The notes: generated by a model from the letters alone, not told the origin. Shown: positions 9,177-18,737, counted from the stretch's first letter. The stretch is DNA of 64,000 nt from Shimwellia blattae DSM 4481 = NBRC 105725 (GCF_000262305.1 NC_017910.1:1054001-1118000), one strand, 5' to 3'. Program-made: numbers and translations.

Positions 9177-10295
9177 ATGCATAACGAAGCGCCCATTCAA
9201 CGCAGAAAATCCACGCGGATTTATGTCGGGAATGTGCCCATCGGGGACGGCGCACCTGTCGCCGTCCAGTCAATGACCAATACCCGCACGACCGATGTGG
9301 ATGCCACCGTTAACCAGATCAAAGCGCTGGAGCGGGTCGGGGCGGATATTGTGCGCGTCTCTGTTCCGACCATGGACGCGGCAGAAGCCTTCCGCCTGAT
9401 CAAGCAGCAGGTGAACGTGCCGCTGGTGGCCGATATCCACTTTGACTACCGTATCGCCCTGAAAGTGGCGGAATATGGTGTGGACTGCCTGCGGATCAAC
9501 CCGGGCAACATCGGTAACGAAGAGCGCATCCGCCAGGTGGTGGATTGCGCCCGGGATAAAAACATTCCGATCCGCATTGGCGTTAACGCGGGCTCCCTGG
9601 AAAAAGATCTGCAGGAAAAATACGGCGAGCCGACCCCGCAGGCGCTGCTGGAATCAGCCATGCGCCATGTGGATCATCTGGATCGCCTGAATTTCGACCA
9701 GTTTAAAGTGAGCGTAAAAGCCTCTGATGTCTTCCTGGCGGTGGAAGCCTACCGCTTGCTGGCGAAAGCCATTGATCAGCCGCTGCACCTGGGGATCACC
9801 GAAGCCGGTGGCGCCCGCAGCGGTGCGGTTAAATCGGCCATTGGCCTGGGGCTGCTGCTGTCAGAAGGGATCGGCGACACGCTGCGTGTCTCTCTGGCGG
9901 CCGATCCGGTGGAAGAGATCAAAGTGGGTTTCGATATTCTGAAATCCTTACGCATCCGCTCACGCGGGATTAACTTTATCGCCTGTCCCACATGCTCCCG
10001 CCAGGAGTTTGACGTGATAGGCACCGTTAATGCCCTGGAGCAGCGCCTGGAAGATATCATTACGCCGATGGACGTATCGATTATCGGGTGCGTAGTGAAT
10101 GGCCCGGGGGAGGCGTTAGTCTCCACCCTTGGCGTGACCGGCGGCAATAAGAAAAGCGGCCTCTATGAAGACGGGGTGCGCAAAGATCGTCTCGACAATA
10201 ACGATATGATCGATCAGCTGGAAGCGCGCATCCGGGCGAAAGCCGCATTGCTGGATGAAAACCGGCGCATTGAGGTGCAACAACTGGAAAAATAA
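9177..10295 (+). CDS. ispG: 4-hydroxy-3-methylbut-2-enyl diphosphate synthase (flavodoxin)
   Basis: A 372-residue GcpE-family enzyme of the MEP isoprenoid pathway. It reduces 2-C-methyl-D-erythritol 2,4-cyclodiphosphate to HMBPP using a [4Fe-4S] cluster; ligand cysteines are visible in ACPTCSR and GCVVNGPGE near residues 270-310. The start is ATG at MHNEAPIQRR, preceded by TTTGGAGAATG; an in-frame TTG 15 bases upstream lies inside the ribosome site. It is cotranscribed with rodZ. Confidence 0.97.
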   Translation: MHNEAPIQRRKSTRIYVGNVPIGDGAPVAVQSMTNTRTTDVDATVNQIKALERVGADIVRVSVPTMDAAEAFRLIKQQVNVPLVADIHFDYRIALKVAEYGVDCLRINPGNIGNEERIRQVVDCARDKNIPIRIGVNAGSLEKDLQEKYGEPTPQALLESAMRHVDHLDRLNFDQFKVSVKASDVFLAVEAYRLLAKAIDQPLHLGITEAGGARSGAVKSAIGLGLLLSEGIGDTLRVSLAADPVEEIKVGFDILKSLRIRSRGINFIACPTCSRQEFDVIGTVNALEQRLEDIITPMDVSIIGCVVNGPGEALVSTLGVTGGNKKSGLYEDGVRKDRLDNNDMIDQLEARIRAKAALLDENRRIEVQQLEK

Positions 10296-10375
10296 CGCCA
10301 GTCCCGATAAGGTGCGGGTGCCAGGCACTTCGCAAATACCGGTGGACAGGGTTATTTCGTCCCATAAATGCCTGG

Positions 10376-10411
10376 ACCCGTCAGGCACTGCCAGACGGGT
10401 TCATTTTTTTG
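10376..10411 (+). terminator. Terminator or attenuator between ispG and hisS
   Basis: ACCCGTC (10376-10382) pairs with GACGGGT (10394-10400) and is followed by TTCATTTTTTT. It lies 23 bases before the hisS start, so it may be an ispG terminator with partial read-through into hisS. Confidence 0.6.
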
Positions 10412-10433
10412 TATCAGACAATAGAGAATAATC

Positions 10434-11708
10434 GTGGCAAAGAATATTCAAGCCATTCGCGGCATGAACGATTATCTGCCGGGTGAAACCGCAATCTGGC
10501 AGCGTATTGAAGGCATCCTGAAACAGGTACTTGGTAGCTACGGCTACAGCGAAATCCGCTTACCGATTGTAGAGCAGACCCCGTTATTCAAACGCGCCAT
10601 CGGCGAAGTGACCGATGTCGTGGAAAAAGAGATGTACACCTTCGAGGACCGCAACGGCGACAGCCTGACCCTGCGCCCTGAAGGGACTGCTGGCTGCGTG
10701 CGCGCCGGTATTGAGCATGGTCTGCTGTACAATCAGGAACAGCGCTTGTGGTACATCGGCCCGATGTTCCGTCACGAGCGCCCGCAGAAAGGTCGCTACC
10801 GCCAGTTCCACCAGCTGGGGCTGGAAGTGTTTGGCCTGCAGGGGCCCGATATTGACGCGGAGCTGATCATGCTGACCGCCCGCTGGTGGCGTGAGCTGGG
10901 GATCAGCCAGCATGTGAACCTGGAGCTGAACTCCATCGGCTCACTGGAAGCGCGCGCCAGTTATCGCGATGCTCTGGTGGCCTTCCTTGAGCAGCATAAA
11001 GACAAGCTGGACGAAGACTGCCAGCGCCGGATGTACAGCAACCCGCTGCGGGTGCTGGACTCCAAAAACCCGGAAGTGCAGGCGCTGCTGAACGACGCAC
11101 CGGCACTGGGTGACTATCTGGATGAGGCTTCCCGCGAACACTTTGCGGGCCTGTGCGCCCTGCTGGATGCCGCCGGGATCAAATACACCGTGAATCAACG
11201 CCTGGTGCGCGGCCTGGATTACTACAACCGTACCGTGTTTGAATGGGTGACCAGCGCGCTGGGTGCTCAGGGAACCGTGTGTGCCGGTGGCCGTTACGAT
11301 GGCCTGGTGGAACAACTGGGCGGGCGCGCTACGCCGTCCGTTGGTTTTGCCATGGGGCTTGAGCGCCTTGTCCTGCTGGTGCAGTCAGTGAATCCGGAAT
11401 TAAAACCGGAATCCGCTGTCGATATATACCTGATCTCCTCCGGCACCGGCACCCAGTGTGCGGCTATGCTGCTGGCAGAGCAGATTCGCGATCGACTGCC
11501 GGGTGTAAAACTGATGACGAACTACGGCGGCGGTAATTTCAAGAAACAGTTTGCCCGTGCCGATAAATGGGGCGCCCGCATTGCGCTGGTGCTTGGCGAA
11601 GATGAAGTGGCAAACCACCAGGTGGTTGTGAAGGATTTGCGCTCCGGAGAGCAGGAAGCCGTAGCACAGGATGCGGTAGCTGAACGCCTGCGGGCGCTGC
11701 TGGGCTGA
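10434..11708 (+). CDS. hisS: Histidyl-tRNA synthetase
   Basis: A 424-residue class II aminoacyl-tRNA synthetase starting at GTG (MAKNIQAIRGMND). Motif 2 is seen in MFRHERPQKGRYRQFHQ, the histidine-specific LVRGLDYYNRTVFE segment near residue 260 and motif 3 in GFAMGLERL near 311; a C-terminal anticodon-binding domain follows. The cytoplasmic dimer attaches histidine to tRNA-His. It lies between ispG and yfgM, as in E. coli. Confidence 0.98.
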   Translation: MAKNIQAIRGMNDYLPGETAIWQRIEGILKQVLGSYGYSEIRLPIVEQTPLFKRAIGEVTDVVEKEMYTFEDRNGDSLTLRPEGTAGCVRAGIEHGLLYNQEQRLWYIGPMFRHERPQKGRYRQFHQLGLEVFGLQGPDIDAELIMLTARWWRELGISQHVNLELNSIGSLEARASYRDALVAFLEQHKDKLDEDCQRRMYSNPLRVLDSKNPEVQALLNDAPALGDYLDEASREHFAGLCALLDAAGIKYTVNQRLVRGLDYYNRTVFEWVTSALGAQGTVCAGGRYDGLVEQLGGRATPSVGFAMGLERLVLLVQSVNPELKPESAVDIYLISSGTGTQCAAMLLAEQIRDRLPGVKLMTNYGGGNFKKQFARADKWGARIALVLGEDEVANHQVVVKDLRSGEQEAVAQDAVAERLRALLG

Positions 11709-11747
11709 TAACTTCCCCGGTAATATTTCGTTAAGGAGAAGGACTGC

Positions 11748-12368
11748 GTGGAAATGTACGACAACGAAAACGACCAGATCGATGCGGTAAAACGCTTTTT
11801 TGCCGAAAACGGCAAAGCGCTGGTCGTTGGGGTAGTGTTAGGGATTGGTGCGCTGGTAGGGTGGCGTTACTGGAATGGTCACCAGAGCGATACCGCAAGG
11901 GCCTCTTCCCTGGCGTATGAGCAGGTGACAACGGCTATTCAGGCTGACAAGCCAGAAACCCTGGCCGCGGCGCAAAAATTTGCCGCCGATACCCGGGATA
12001 CCTACGGTGCGCTGGCCGCCATGCAGGTGGCTCAGCATTTTGTAGACAGCGAGCAGCTGGATAAAGCCGCCGCTGAGCTACAGCAGGGCGCGGGCGATGC
12101 CAAAGACCCGCAACTTCAGTCCCTGATTAATCTTCGCCTGGCGCGTATTCAGATCCAGCAAAAACAGGCAGATGCCGCGCTGAAAACGCTGGATACGGTA
12201 AAAGGCGAGGGCTGGTCAGCGATTGTGGCCGATATTCGCGGTGAAGCGTTACTGAGCAAAGGCGACAAGCAAGGGGCTCGTGATGCATGGAGTAAAGGCG
12301 TCGCCAGCGATGCTTCTCCGGCACTGCGCGAAATGATGCAGATGAAAATTAATAATTTGTCCAGCTAA
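11748..12368 (+). CDS. yfgM: YfgM, SecYEG-associated periplasmic chaperone-like protein
   Basis: A 206-residue bitopic protein, the same length as E. coli YfgM. It starts at GTG (MEMYDNENDQ) after a strong AAGGAGAAGG ribosome site. A short cytoplasmic tail leads to one transmembrane helix (about 24-42, including GVVLGIGALVGW) and then a periplasmic tetratricopeptide-like domain. In E. coli it joins PpiD at the SecYEG translocon and helps hand over periplasmic and outer-membrane proteins. bamB begins 9 bases downstream, consistent with a shared envelope role. Confidence 0.93.
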   Translation: MEMYDNENDQIDAVKRFFAENGKALVVGVVLGIGALVGWRYWNGHQSDTARASSLAYEQVTTAIQADKPETLAAAQKFAADTRDTYGALAAMQVAQHFVDSEQLDKAAAELQQGAGDAKDPQLQSLINLRLARIQIQQKQADAALKTLDTVKGEGWSAIVADIRGEALLSKGDKQGARDAWSKGVASDASPALREMMQMKINNLSS

Positions 12369-12377
12369 GAGGGATCC

Positions 12378-13559
12378 ATGCAATTGCGTAAATTACTTGT
12401 GCCAGGGCTGATTTCTCTGACGCTGCTCAGCGGGTGTTCACTCTTTAGCGGTGAAGAGGATGTGGTAAAAATGTCTCCGTTACCGGAGGTAGAAAACCAG
12501 TTTACACCCAACACCGTCTGGAGCAGCTCTGTGGGCAGCGGTATTGGTGACTTTTACTCTAACCTCCACCCGGCCTGGCAGGATGGCAATGTCTATGCCG
12601 CCGATCGTCGCGGTACGGTAAAAGCCATGAGCGCCAGCGATGGTCAGGAGATCTGGAAAGTTGACCTGTCTGAAAACCGCGGGCTCCTCAGCCGCAATGC
12701 CCCGGCACTGCTGTCTGGTGGGGTAACGGTGTCCGGCGGGCACGTCTATGTGGGCAGTGAAAAGGCCCAGATCTACGCGCTGAATATTGTCGATGGCGCA
12801 ATTGCCTGGCAGACCACAGTAGCCGGTGAAGCCGTTTCACGCCCGGTTGCCAGCGATGGCCTGTTACTGGTTCACACCAGTAACGGCATGCTGCAGGCGC
12901 TGGATGAAGCCAGCGGCGCTATCAAGTGGACGGCGAACCTCGATATCCCGGCTCTGTCATTGCGTGGTGAATCTGCACCGGCAACGGCCTATGGCGCGGC
13001 GATTGTGGGCGGCGACAACGGGCGCGTAAGCGCGGTGCTGATGCAGCAGGGGCAGATAATCTGGCAGCAGCGTGTCTCCCAGGCGACTGGCCCGACAGAG
13101 ATTGACCGCCTGAGCGATGTGGACACCACCCCGGTGATCGATAACGGTGTGGTCTATGCCCTGGCCTATAACGGTAACCTGACCGCGCTGGATCTGCGCT
13201 CTGGTCAGATCCTGTGGAAACGCGAGCTGGGCTCGGTAAATAACTTTATCGTTGATGCTGGCCGTATCTTCCTGGTTGATCAGAGTGATCGGGTACTGTC
13301 GCTGACCACTGACGGTGGCGTTACCATGTGGACCCAGGAAAAACTGCTGCACCGTAATCTGACGGCTCCGGTTCTGTTTAACGGCTATCTGGTCGTGGCG
13401 GACAGCGAAGGGTATATGCACTGGATGAACGCGGATGATGGCCGCTTTGTTGCCCAGCAGAAAGTGGACAGCTCTGGCTTCCAGACCGATCCGGTCGTTG
13501 CCGGTGATCGGGTGCTGATCCAGGCGAAAGACGGTACACTGTACTCTATCAGCCGTTAA
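12378..13559 (+). CDS. bamB: Outer-membrane assembly lipoprotein BamB
   Basis: A 393-residue lipoprotein. The signal peptide ends in the lipobox LLSGC, placing the acylated Cys at residue 20; the following Ser does not give inner-membrane retention. The rest is an eight-bladed beta-propeller of PQQ-like (WD/PD) repeats such as GQEIWKVDL, GAIAWQTTV and GQILWKREL. BamB binds BamA periplasmic POTRA domains and assists folding of outer-membrane beta-barrels. It follows yfgM by 9 bases and is followed by a terminator. Confidence 0.97.
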   Translation: MQLRKLLVPGLISLTLLSGCSLFSGEEDVVKMSPLPEVENQFTPNTVWSSSVGSGIGDFYSNLHPAWQDGNVYAADRRGTVKAMSASDGQEIWKVDLSENRGLLSRNAPALLSGGVTVSGGHVYVGSEKAQIYALNIVDGAIAWQTTVAGEAVSRPVASDGLLLVHTSNGMLQALDEASGAIKWTANLDIPALSLRGESAPATAYGAAIVGGDNGRVSAVLMQQGQIIWQQRVSQATGPTEIDRLSDVDTTPVIDNGVVYALAYNGNLTALDLRSGQILWKRELGSVNNFIVDAGRIFLVDQSDRVLSLTTDGGVTMWTQEKLLHRNLTAPVLFNGYLVVADSEGYMHWMNADDGRFVAQQKVDSSGFQTDPVVAGDRVLIQAKDGTLYSISR

Positions 13560-13581
13560 CTGGCTCAGTCAGTGAGTTTTA

Positions 13582-13616
13582 AAAACGGCCCCTGTTTATC
13601 AGGGGCCGTTTGTTGT
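13582..13616 (+). terminator. Terminator after bamB
   Basis: AACGGCCCCT pairs perfectly with AGGGGCCGTT across a 7-base loop and is followed by TGTTGTTTAT. The stem is strong though the T tract is interrupted. Confidence 0.75.
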
Positions 13617-13702
13617 TTATAAAAAACGATGCGGCCCGGGCGATGCCCGGGGAAGTCTGGCGTCGGTTATTCGTTAATTTTTTGAGTGATGAGGCTTTTA
13701 TC

Positions 13703-15187
13703 ATGGTACCTGTGATCGCGCTGGTCGGGCGCCCGAACGTGGGTAAGTCCACGTTATTTAACCGTTTAACTCGCACCCGTGATGCGCTGGTGGCGGATTT
13801 CCCGGGGCTGACACGCGATCGTAAATATGGTCGTGCGGAAGTTGAAGGACGTGAATTTATCTGTATCGATACCGGTGGTATTGACGGTACAGAAGAGGGG
13901 GTCGAAACCCGGATGGCCGAGCAGTCGCTGCTGGCGATTGAAGAGGCGGACGTGGTGCTGTTTATGGTGGATGCCCGCGCGGGCCTGATGCCGGCAGATA
14001 TCGCGATTGCCAAACATCTGCGCTCCCGTGAGAAACCCACATTTCTGGTGGCTAACAAAACGGACGGCCTTGACCCCGATCAGGCCATGTCGGACTTCTG
14101 GTCCCTGGGGCTTGGGGACATTCACCCGATCGCGGCCTCCCATGGCCGTGGGGTAACCACCCTGCTGGAGCAGGTGCTGATGCCGTGGATGGACGAAGTC
14201 AGCCCGCCGGAAGAGGTGGACGAAGACGCCGAATACTGGGCGCAGGTGGCGGCCGAAAACGGCGAAACGCCGGAAGGGGAGCCCCTGGAAGAAGAGACAT
14301 TCAACCCCCAGGATCTGCCAATTAAACTGGCGATTGTCGGGCGGCCTAATGTGGGTAAGTCCACACTGACTAACCGTATTCTCGGTGAAGATCGGGTCGT
14401 GGTTTACGATATGCCCGGCACCACCCGCGACAGTATCTATATTCCGATGGAGCGCGATGAACGTGAGTACGTACTTATCGACACCGCCGGGGTACGTAAG
14501 CGCGGGAAGATTACCGATACGGTAGAAAAATTCTCGGTCATTAAAACGTTGCAGGCCATTGAAGACGCGAACGTTGTCATGCTGGTGATTGATGCCCGTG
14601 AGGGGATCTCTGATCAGGATTTGTCCCTGCTGGGATTTATTCTCAACAGCGGGCGTTCGCTGGTTATCGTGGTGAATAAATGGGATGGTCTCACCCAGGA
14701 AGATAAAGAGCAGGTGAAAGAGGCGCTGGACTACCGTCTGGGCTTTATCGACTTTGCCCGGGTGCATTTTATCTCCGCACTGCACGGCAGCGGGGTGGGC
14801 AACCTGTTTGAGTCAATTCGTGAAGCCTATGACAGTGCGACCCGTCGCGTCAGCACCGCGATGCTGACCCGGATTATGAACATGGCAACCGAAGATCACC
14901 AGCCACCGCTGGTACGCGGGCGCCGGGTGAAACTGAAATATGCCCACGCCGGTGGCTATAACCCGCCGATTGTGGTTATCCACGGTAACCAGGTGAAGGA
15001 TCTGCCGGACTCTTACAAACGGTATCTGATGAACTACTTCCGCAAATCGCTGGAAGTGATGGGTACACCGATTCGTATCCAGTTTAAAGAGGGGGAAAAC
15101 CCGTTTGCGAATAAGCGCAACACCCTGACCCCGAACCAGATCCGCAAACGCCAGCGCCTGATGAAGCACATCAAGAAAAACAAATAA
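13703..15187 (+). CDS. der: Ribosome-assembly GTPase Der (EngA)
   Basis: A 494-residue GTPase with two tandem G domains and a C-terminal KH-like domain. P-loops GRPNVGKST occur near residues 9-17 and 211-219; G3 motifs are DTGG and DTAG and G4 motifs NKTD and NKWD. A Glu/Asp-rich linker joins the domains. The start is ATG at MVPVIALVGRPN, matching the family; 31 upstream in-frame codons are non-homologous. Der acts in late maturation of the 50S ribosomal subunit and is essential in E. coli. Confidence 0.97.
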   Translation: MVPVIALVGRPNVGKSTLFNRLTRTRDALVADFPGLTRDRKYGRAEVEGREFICIDTGGIDGTEEGVETRMAEQSLLAIEEADVVLFMVDARAGLMPADIAIAKHLRSREKPTFLVANKTDGLDPDQAMSDFWSLGLGDIHPIAASHGRGVTTLLEQVLMPWMDEVSPPEEVDEDAEYWAQVAAENGETPEGEPLEEETFNPQDLPIKLAIVGRPNVGKSTLTNRILGEDRVVVYDMPGTTRDSIYIPMERDEREYVLIDTAGVRKRGKITDTVEKFSVIKTLQAIEDANVVMLVIDAREGISDQDLSLLGFILNSGRSLVIVVNKWDGLTQEDKEQVKEALDYRLGFIDFARVHFISALHGSGVGNLFESIREAYDSATRRVSTAMLTRIMNMATEDHQPPLVRGRRVKLKYAHAGGYNPPIVVIHGNQVKDLPDSYKRYLMNYFRKSLEVMGTPIRIQFKEGENPFANKRNTLTPNQIRKRQRLMKHIKKNK

Positions 15188-15193
15188 GCCCAA

Positions 15194-15224
15194 CCCGAAG
15201 GCCCGCTATTGCCGGGCCTTCGGG
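15194..15224. terminator. Strong hairpin between convergent der and the diguanylate cyclase gene
   Basis: A perfect 12-bp stem (CCCGAAGGCCCG / CGGGCCTTCGGG) with a 7-base loop lies between the two converging stops. No long T tract follows on either strand, but the stem is very stable. Confidence 0.7.
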
Positions 15225-15231
15225 GACCGGT

Positions 15232-16752
15232 TCAGCCATTGCGCTGGGCGTTTTTGCGCCGTTTATTCTGATAGAGCAGCTCATCCGCTTTGCGCAGGGC
15301 ATGCTCCAGTGTGTCACCCGGGGCCAACTGGTAGCAGCCGTAGGAAAACTTCACGATATTGTGGCTGTCGGTCTCACACAACCTCTGTATGATGCGCCGG
15401 ATCACCGCATCCGCTTCCGGCAGGCTGTTTCCCATCAGGATTATCAGGAACTCATCGCCGCCGAGACGCACCCCGTAGTCGGCTTTGCGGATCGAATGTA
15501 AAATCGCCTGCCCCAGTATTTCAATGGCATAATCGCCCATATGGTGGCCAAGGGTATCGTTAATTTTTTTCAGCCCGTCGCTGTCGATGGCTATCGTGGT
15601 GATGGGGATATTTTTCCCCGTCAGGCTGGCGATGGTTTTTTCCAGCGCTGATGAGAATATCCTGCGATTATAGAGCCCGGTCATCGCGTCGGTTATGCTT
15701 TCCCGGGCCAGCAGATGCTGGCGGATCAGATGGTTTTTGGTGTAGGCGCACAGCAGGCAGGTCGCCAGGATATACAGGATAAATATCCAGATATTGTTGA
15801 TAATAAAATACTGCATATCGATGCCGATATGCAGCGTATAGTATTTTGTTATGCTGGTCTGGTAGTGGCTAACGTCGAATATTTTTAACGATGGCTGGTG
15901 GAAATCAATGATTTTACCGGCATGGTTATCTTTTACATACAGGGTAATAAACTTCCATAAAAATGGCCGGTCGTGGGTATAGAAGGCGGTTGTCAGATCA
16001 GAGATATTGATATCAGTAATAATAATGCCCTTAATATCGCCGGAGGAAAACACCGGCATCAGCAGGCTGATAATATTACCCTGGGTGTCCCCGTCATTGT
16101 ATATGTGCGAGACAATACTCTCGCCATTTTCCAGATCATCAAGGGCATTTTCATCAATATCAATGGTGTGAACGCTGGTTCGGATATCGATGTTATTTCG
16201 TTTTTTAATCAGCCAGTTGCTGAAGATATACTTTCTGTAATCAAATATTTTATTAATATAAATGTAGTTTTTCTTCAGGTCGATATAGTAGCGCGTGTTA
16301 TTAAAAAGGTAGCCGGTATAGTTAGAAAAACTGTACTTTGACGAGATCGAACCAATCTTTTTATTAAAGAACAGAAGGTCCGGAACATCTCCCGCCCAGT
16401 CGTTACAGTTGGGGTTTTTCGTCTGTAAGGTGCCCGGCAGTGGCTGAAAGGCGTGATCGTTCAGATTAAGGCCGTAAATATCCCCGTTTCTCTCCTGCTT
16501 CTGGCATATTCTGGCTGGGGTAAGTGTTGATGTATCCTTGCCGGAAAATGAGTGGCTCAGGTGCAGTGATATTTTCTGATTAATGTATTCTTCATGGAAG
16601 AGTGCGGATTTGCCATTTTCTGCAATATACCGGGTGTACTTATTTAAGTTATCCAGTTCATGGTAGATGAATATGGAGAAAACCAGAGTGGTTAATGCGG
16701 TAATAATGACCGTTGCTTTGGTATGTGAGGTCCGTCTCAACACGGTTTGCAT
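15232..16752 (-). CDS. Membrane diguanylate cyclase with periplasmic sensor domain
   Basis: About 506 residues: one transmembrane helix near residues 14-33, a large periplasmic region to about 320, a second helix (about 325-345) and a C-terminal GGDEF domain. The active site GGDEF is intact and is preceded by RKAD five residues before it, the allosteric c-di-GMP inhibitory (I) site. It should therefore make c-di-GMP and be product-inhibited. The periplasmic part resembles Cache-type or enterobacterial GAPES sensors in organisation, but I do not recognise its ligand. An in-frame GTG 9 bases upstream is possible; the ATG is better spaced from AAGG. The 5' half is much more A/T-rich than the neighbours, suggesting acquisition. 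It is absent at this place in E. coli. Confidence 0.9.
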   Translation of the reverse strand: MQTVLRRTSHTKATVIITALTTLVFSIFIYHELDNLNKYTRYIAENGKSALFHEEYINQKISLHLSHSFSGKDTSTLTPARICQKQERNGDIYGLNLNDHAFQPLPGTLQTKNPNCNDWAGDVPDLLFFNKKIGSISSKYSFSNYTGYLFNNTRYYIDLKKNYIYINKIFDYRKYIFSNWLIKKRNNIDIRTSVHTIDIDENALDDLENGESIVSHIYNDGDTQGNIISLLMPVFSSGDIKGIIITDINISDLTTAFYTHDRPFLWKFITLYVKDNHAGKIIDFHQPSLKIFDVSHYQTSITKYYTLHIGIDMQYFIINNIWIFILYILATCLLCAYTKNHLIRQHLLARESITDAMTGLYNRRIFSSALEKTIASLTGKNIPITTIAIDSDGLKKINDTLGHHMGDYAIEILGQAILHSIRKADYGVRLGGDEFLIILMGNSLPEADAVIRRIIQRLCETDSHNIVKFSYGCYQLAPGDTLEHALRKADELLYQNKRRKNAQRNG

Positions 16753-16968
16753 CTGCTCCACCTTACAAAGTATCGGAGATTCACCCGTTTTTACCGGGCT
16801 GAATATCGGTGATACGCACAGATACTATCACCAAATCTGGATAATTAGCGATAAATCACTGCAGTTTGTGACCAATAAGGGCGGAAAGTGGCTGTACCGG
16901 GAAGGGGGTTGCCGCAACACCAGGGGGCGGATACTGCGGCGGTTAAGCGGGGAGGATTGCGGTGTGGC

Positions 16969-17703
16969 TTATGCCTGCTGGCGGGTCGCCGCCAGGACAA
17001 TTTCCCGGATGCAGACATGCTGCGGCTGGTCGTAGGCAAACTGAATGCTGCCGGCCACATCTTCAGCGGAAAGCACAACGCCGCCCATCTCCTGCTTCCA
17101 TGCCTGGTAGCCGGTTTTTATCTCTTCGTCGCTGGTGTGGCTCAGCAGTTCGGTTTCCACGGCACCCGGGGCGATGGTGATAACCCGGACCCCATAAGGA
17201 GAGAGCTCTTCACGCAGGTTTTCTGAAATACCGTGTACCGCGAACTTGGTGCCCACATAAGCCACATGGTTCGGGAAGGTTTTACGCCCGGCAATGGAGC
17301 TGATGTTGATAATCGTTCCCTGCTTTCTGGCGACCATACCGGCGGTTACGGCGTGGATCCCGTTCAGTAACCCTTTGACGTTGGTATCCAGCATCCGGTC
17401 CCACTCGGCGGGATCCTGGGTTGCCATATGGCCCAGCAGCATGACCCCGGCGTTATTGATCAGCGCATCGACCGGGCCAAATTTTTGCTCGGCCTCATTT
17501 ACCGCGTTCATGAATGCTTCGCGATCGGTCACATCGACTGCCTTACACAGGGTGTCCGGCAGGTTGAGCTGCTCCATCGGTGCGGTGCGGCGGGCAAGTA
17601 ACAGCAGCGAGTGCCCGGCTGCGGACAGCCGTTTCGCCGTAGCCATACCGATACCGGAGCTGGCGCCGGTGATAACGACCAGGGGTTTCTTTGAATTACT
17701 CAT
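16969..17703 (-). CDS. Short-chain dehydrogenase/reductase (SDR family)
   Basis: A 244-residue classical SDR. The nucleotide-binding TGASSGIG is at residues 12-19, NNAG at 83-86, the catalytic Ser at about 136, and the YxxxK pair is Tyr149/Lys153. It resembles the cytoplasmic NADP-dependent SDRs of the YdfG/clavulanate-dehydrogenase-like type; the substrate cannot be told from sequence. It is transcribed divergently from a LysR-type gene 108 bases away, the usual arrangement for a regulator and its target. It is not found between der and yfgJ in E. coli. Confidence 0.88.
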   Translation of the reverse strand: MSNSKKPLVVITGASSGIGMATAKRLSAAGHSLLLLARRTAPMEQLNLPDTLCKAVDVTDREAFMNAVNEAEQKFGPVDALINNAGVMLLGHMATQDPAEWDRMLDTNVKGLLNGIHAVTAGMVARKQGTIINISSIAGRKTFPNHVAYVGTKFAVHGISENLREELSPYGVRVITIAPGAVETELLSHTSDEEIKTGYQAWKQEMGGVVLSAEDVAGSIQFAYDQPQHVCIREIVLAATRQQA

Positions 17704-17811
17704 CTTTCGGCCTCATAATAAAATGTGATATCGGTTGCGATGCGGATACTCTAGTCCGCCATGCTGCCGGGTAAAAATGGTTTATTTTTTTCACAGGCAT
17801 CAAAAATTATT
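17704..17811. promoter_or_regulatory. Divergent control region between SDR gene and LysR-type regulator
   Basis: This 108-base gap separates two divergent starts. LysR-type regulators usually bind such a region to repress themselves and activate the divergent gene. No clear operator was identified by eye; a weak ribosome site (GAGGCCGAAAG) precedes the SDR start. Confidence 0.45.
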
Positions 17812-18642
17812 ATGGATTACCGGCAACTGAAATGCTTTATCGCCGTGTTTGAGGAGCGCAATATCACCAGCGCCGCCCGGCGAATGTTTCTTACTCAGCC
17901 TGCGCTTTCGGCAACGATTAAAGCGCTGGAGCAGGAGCTGGAGGTCGCGCTCTTTGACCGGCTCCCCAGAGGGGTAGAGGTCACGGCAGACGCCCGGGTG
18001 CTCTACCCGCAGGCCCGGCGCATGGTGGCCGAGGCCGACGCCCTGGCCCGCAGCTTTCGCAAAGAACAAAACCGCCAGCAGGTGGTTATCGGTATTGAGA
18101 GCGATATCGCCACCAGCCATGTGGAGCAGGTCCTGCGGGCGGTACAGCAGAAGGAGTACCCTCTGCTCATCACGCTGGAACCGGATTGTACCGGGGAGAT
18201 CCGCTTTGGTAGTGAAGATCAGCGCTGTGAAGATGAATTATTCCTGCCGCTCTTTACCGAACCCTATGTACTGGCCCTGGCGGATGACCACCCGCTGGGC
18301 CGCAGTGAGCAGCTTACCGCGGCGGATCTGCAGGATATTGACTGGATCCAGTGCCCGGGCCATGACTCTCACCAGCGGCTGCTCCCCTTGTACGGGGCCC
18401 GTGCCGCCAGCCCGGCGGCCAATGCCGGTAACCTGACACTGGCGCTGCACCTGGTGCAGTCTGGTATGGGGGCCGCGATCGTGCCTGAATCGCTGGCACA
18501 AGCCCGGTGCAATGTTATTACCCGCGCGCTCCCCGAGCAGCCCCTGGTGAGGCGCACCGGGATTTGCTATGCCGCACAAACCCAGGCTATCCCTTCTGTG
18601 GCCTGGTTACTGGAGCATCTGCGCCAGGTATTCGCCGGGTGA
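17812..18642 (+). CDS. LysR-type transcriptional regulator
   Basis: About 276 residues. The N-terminal winged helix-turn-helix covers residues 1-60 (MDYRQLKCFIAVFEERNITS, then RMFLTQPALSATIKALEQEL) and is followed by a LysR substrate-binding domain to the C-terminus. The start is at MDYRQLKCF because the family begins there; 17 upstream in-frame codons are not conserved and no strong ribosome site is seen for either. It probably regulates the divergent SDR gene in response to a small ligand that cannot be predicted. Confidence 0.88.
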   Translation: MDYRQLKCFIAVFEERNITSAARRMFLTQPALSATIKALEQELEVALFDRLPRGVEVTADARVLYPQARRMVAEADALARSFRKEQNRQQVVIGIESDIATSHVEQVLRAVQQKEYPLLITLEPDCTGEIRFGSEDQRCEDELFLPLFTEPYVLALADDHPLGRSEQLTAADLQDIDWIQCPGHDSHQRLLPLYGARAASPAANAGNLTLALHLVQSGMGAAIVPESLAQARCNVITRALPEQPLVRRTGICYAAQTQAIPSVAWLLEHLRQVFAG

Positions 18643-18675
18643 GTGAATCATGTGGTTGTTTTATTCCGGTTTATT

Positions 18676-18713
18676 CTTAAGGCACAGCATGGTCTTTTTA
18701 TGCCATGCTTAAG
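18676..18713. repeat. Nested inverted repeat upstream of the LEA-like gene
   Basis: CTTAAG at both ends and GCATGG/CCATGC inside form a nested palindrome around a T-rich loop. It lies 25 bases before the next gene's start and 34 bases after the LysR stop, so it could be a terminator of the regulator gene or an operator/leader hairpin of the next gene. Confidence 0.5.
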
Positions 18714-18737
18714 ATTCATTGCTGAGAGGAGAAAACG

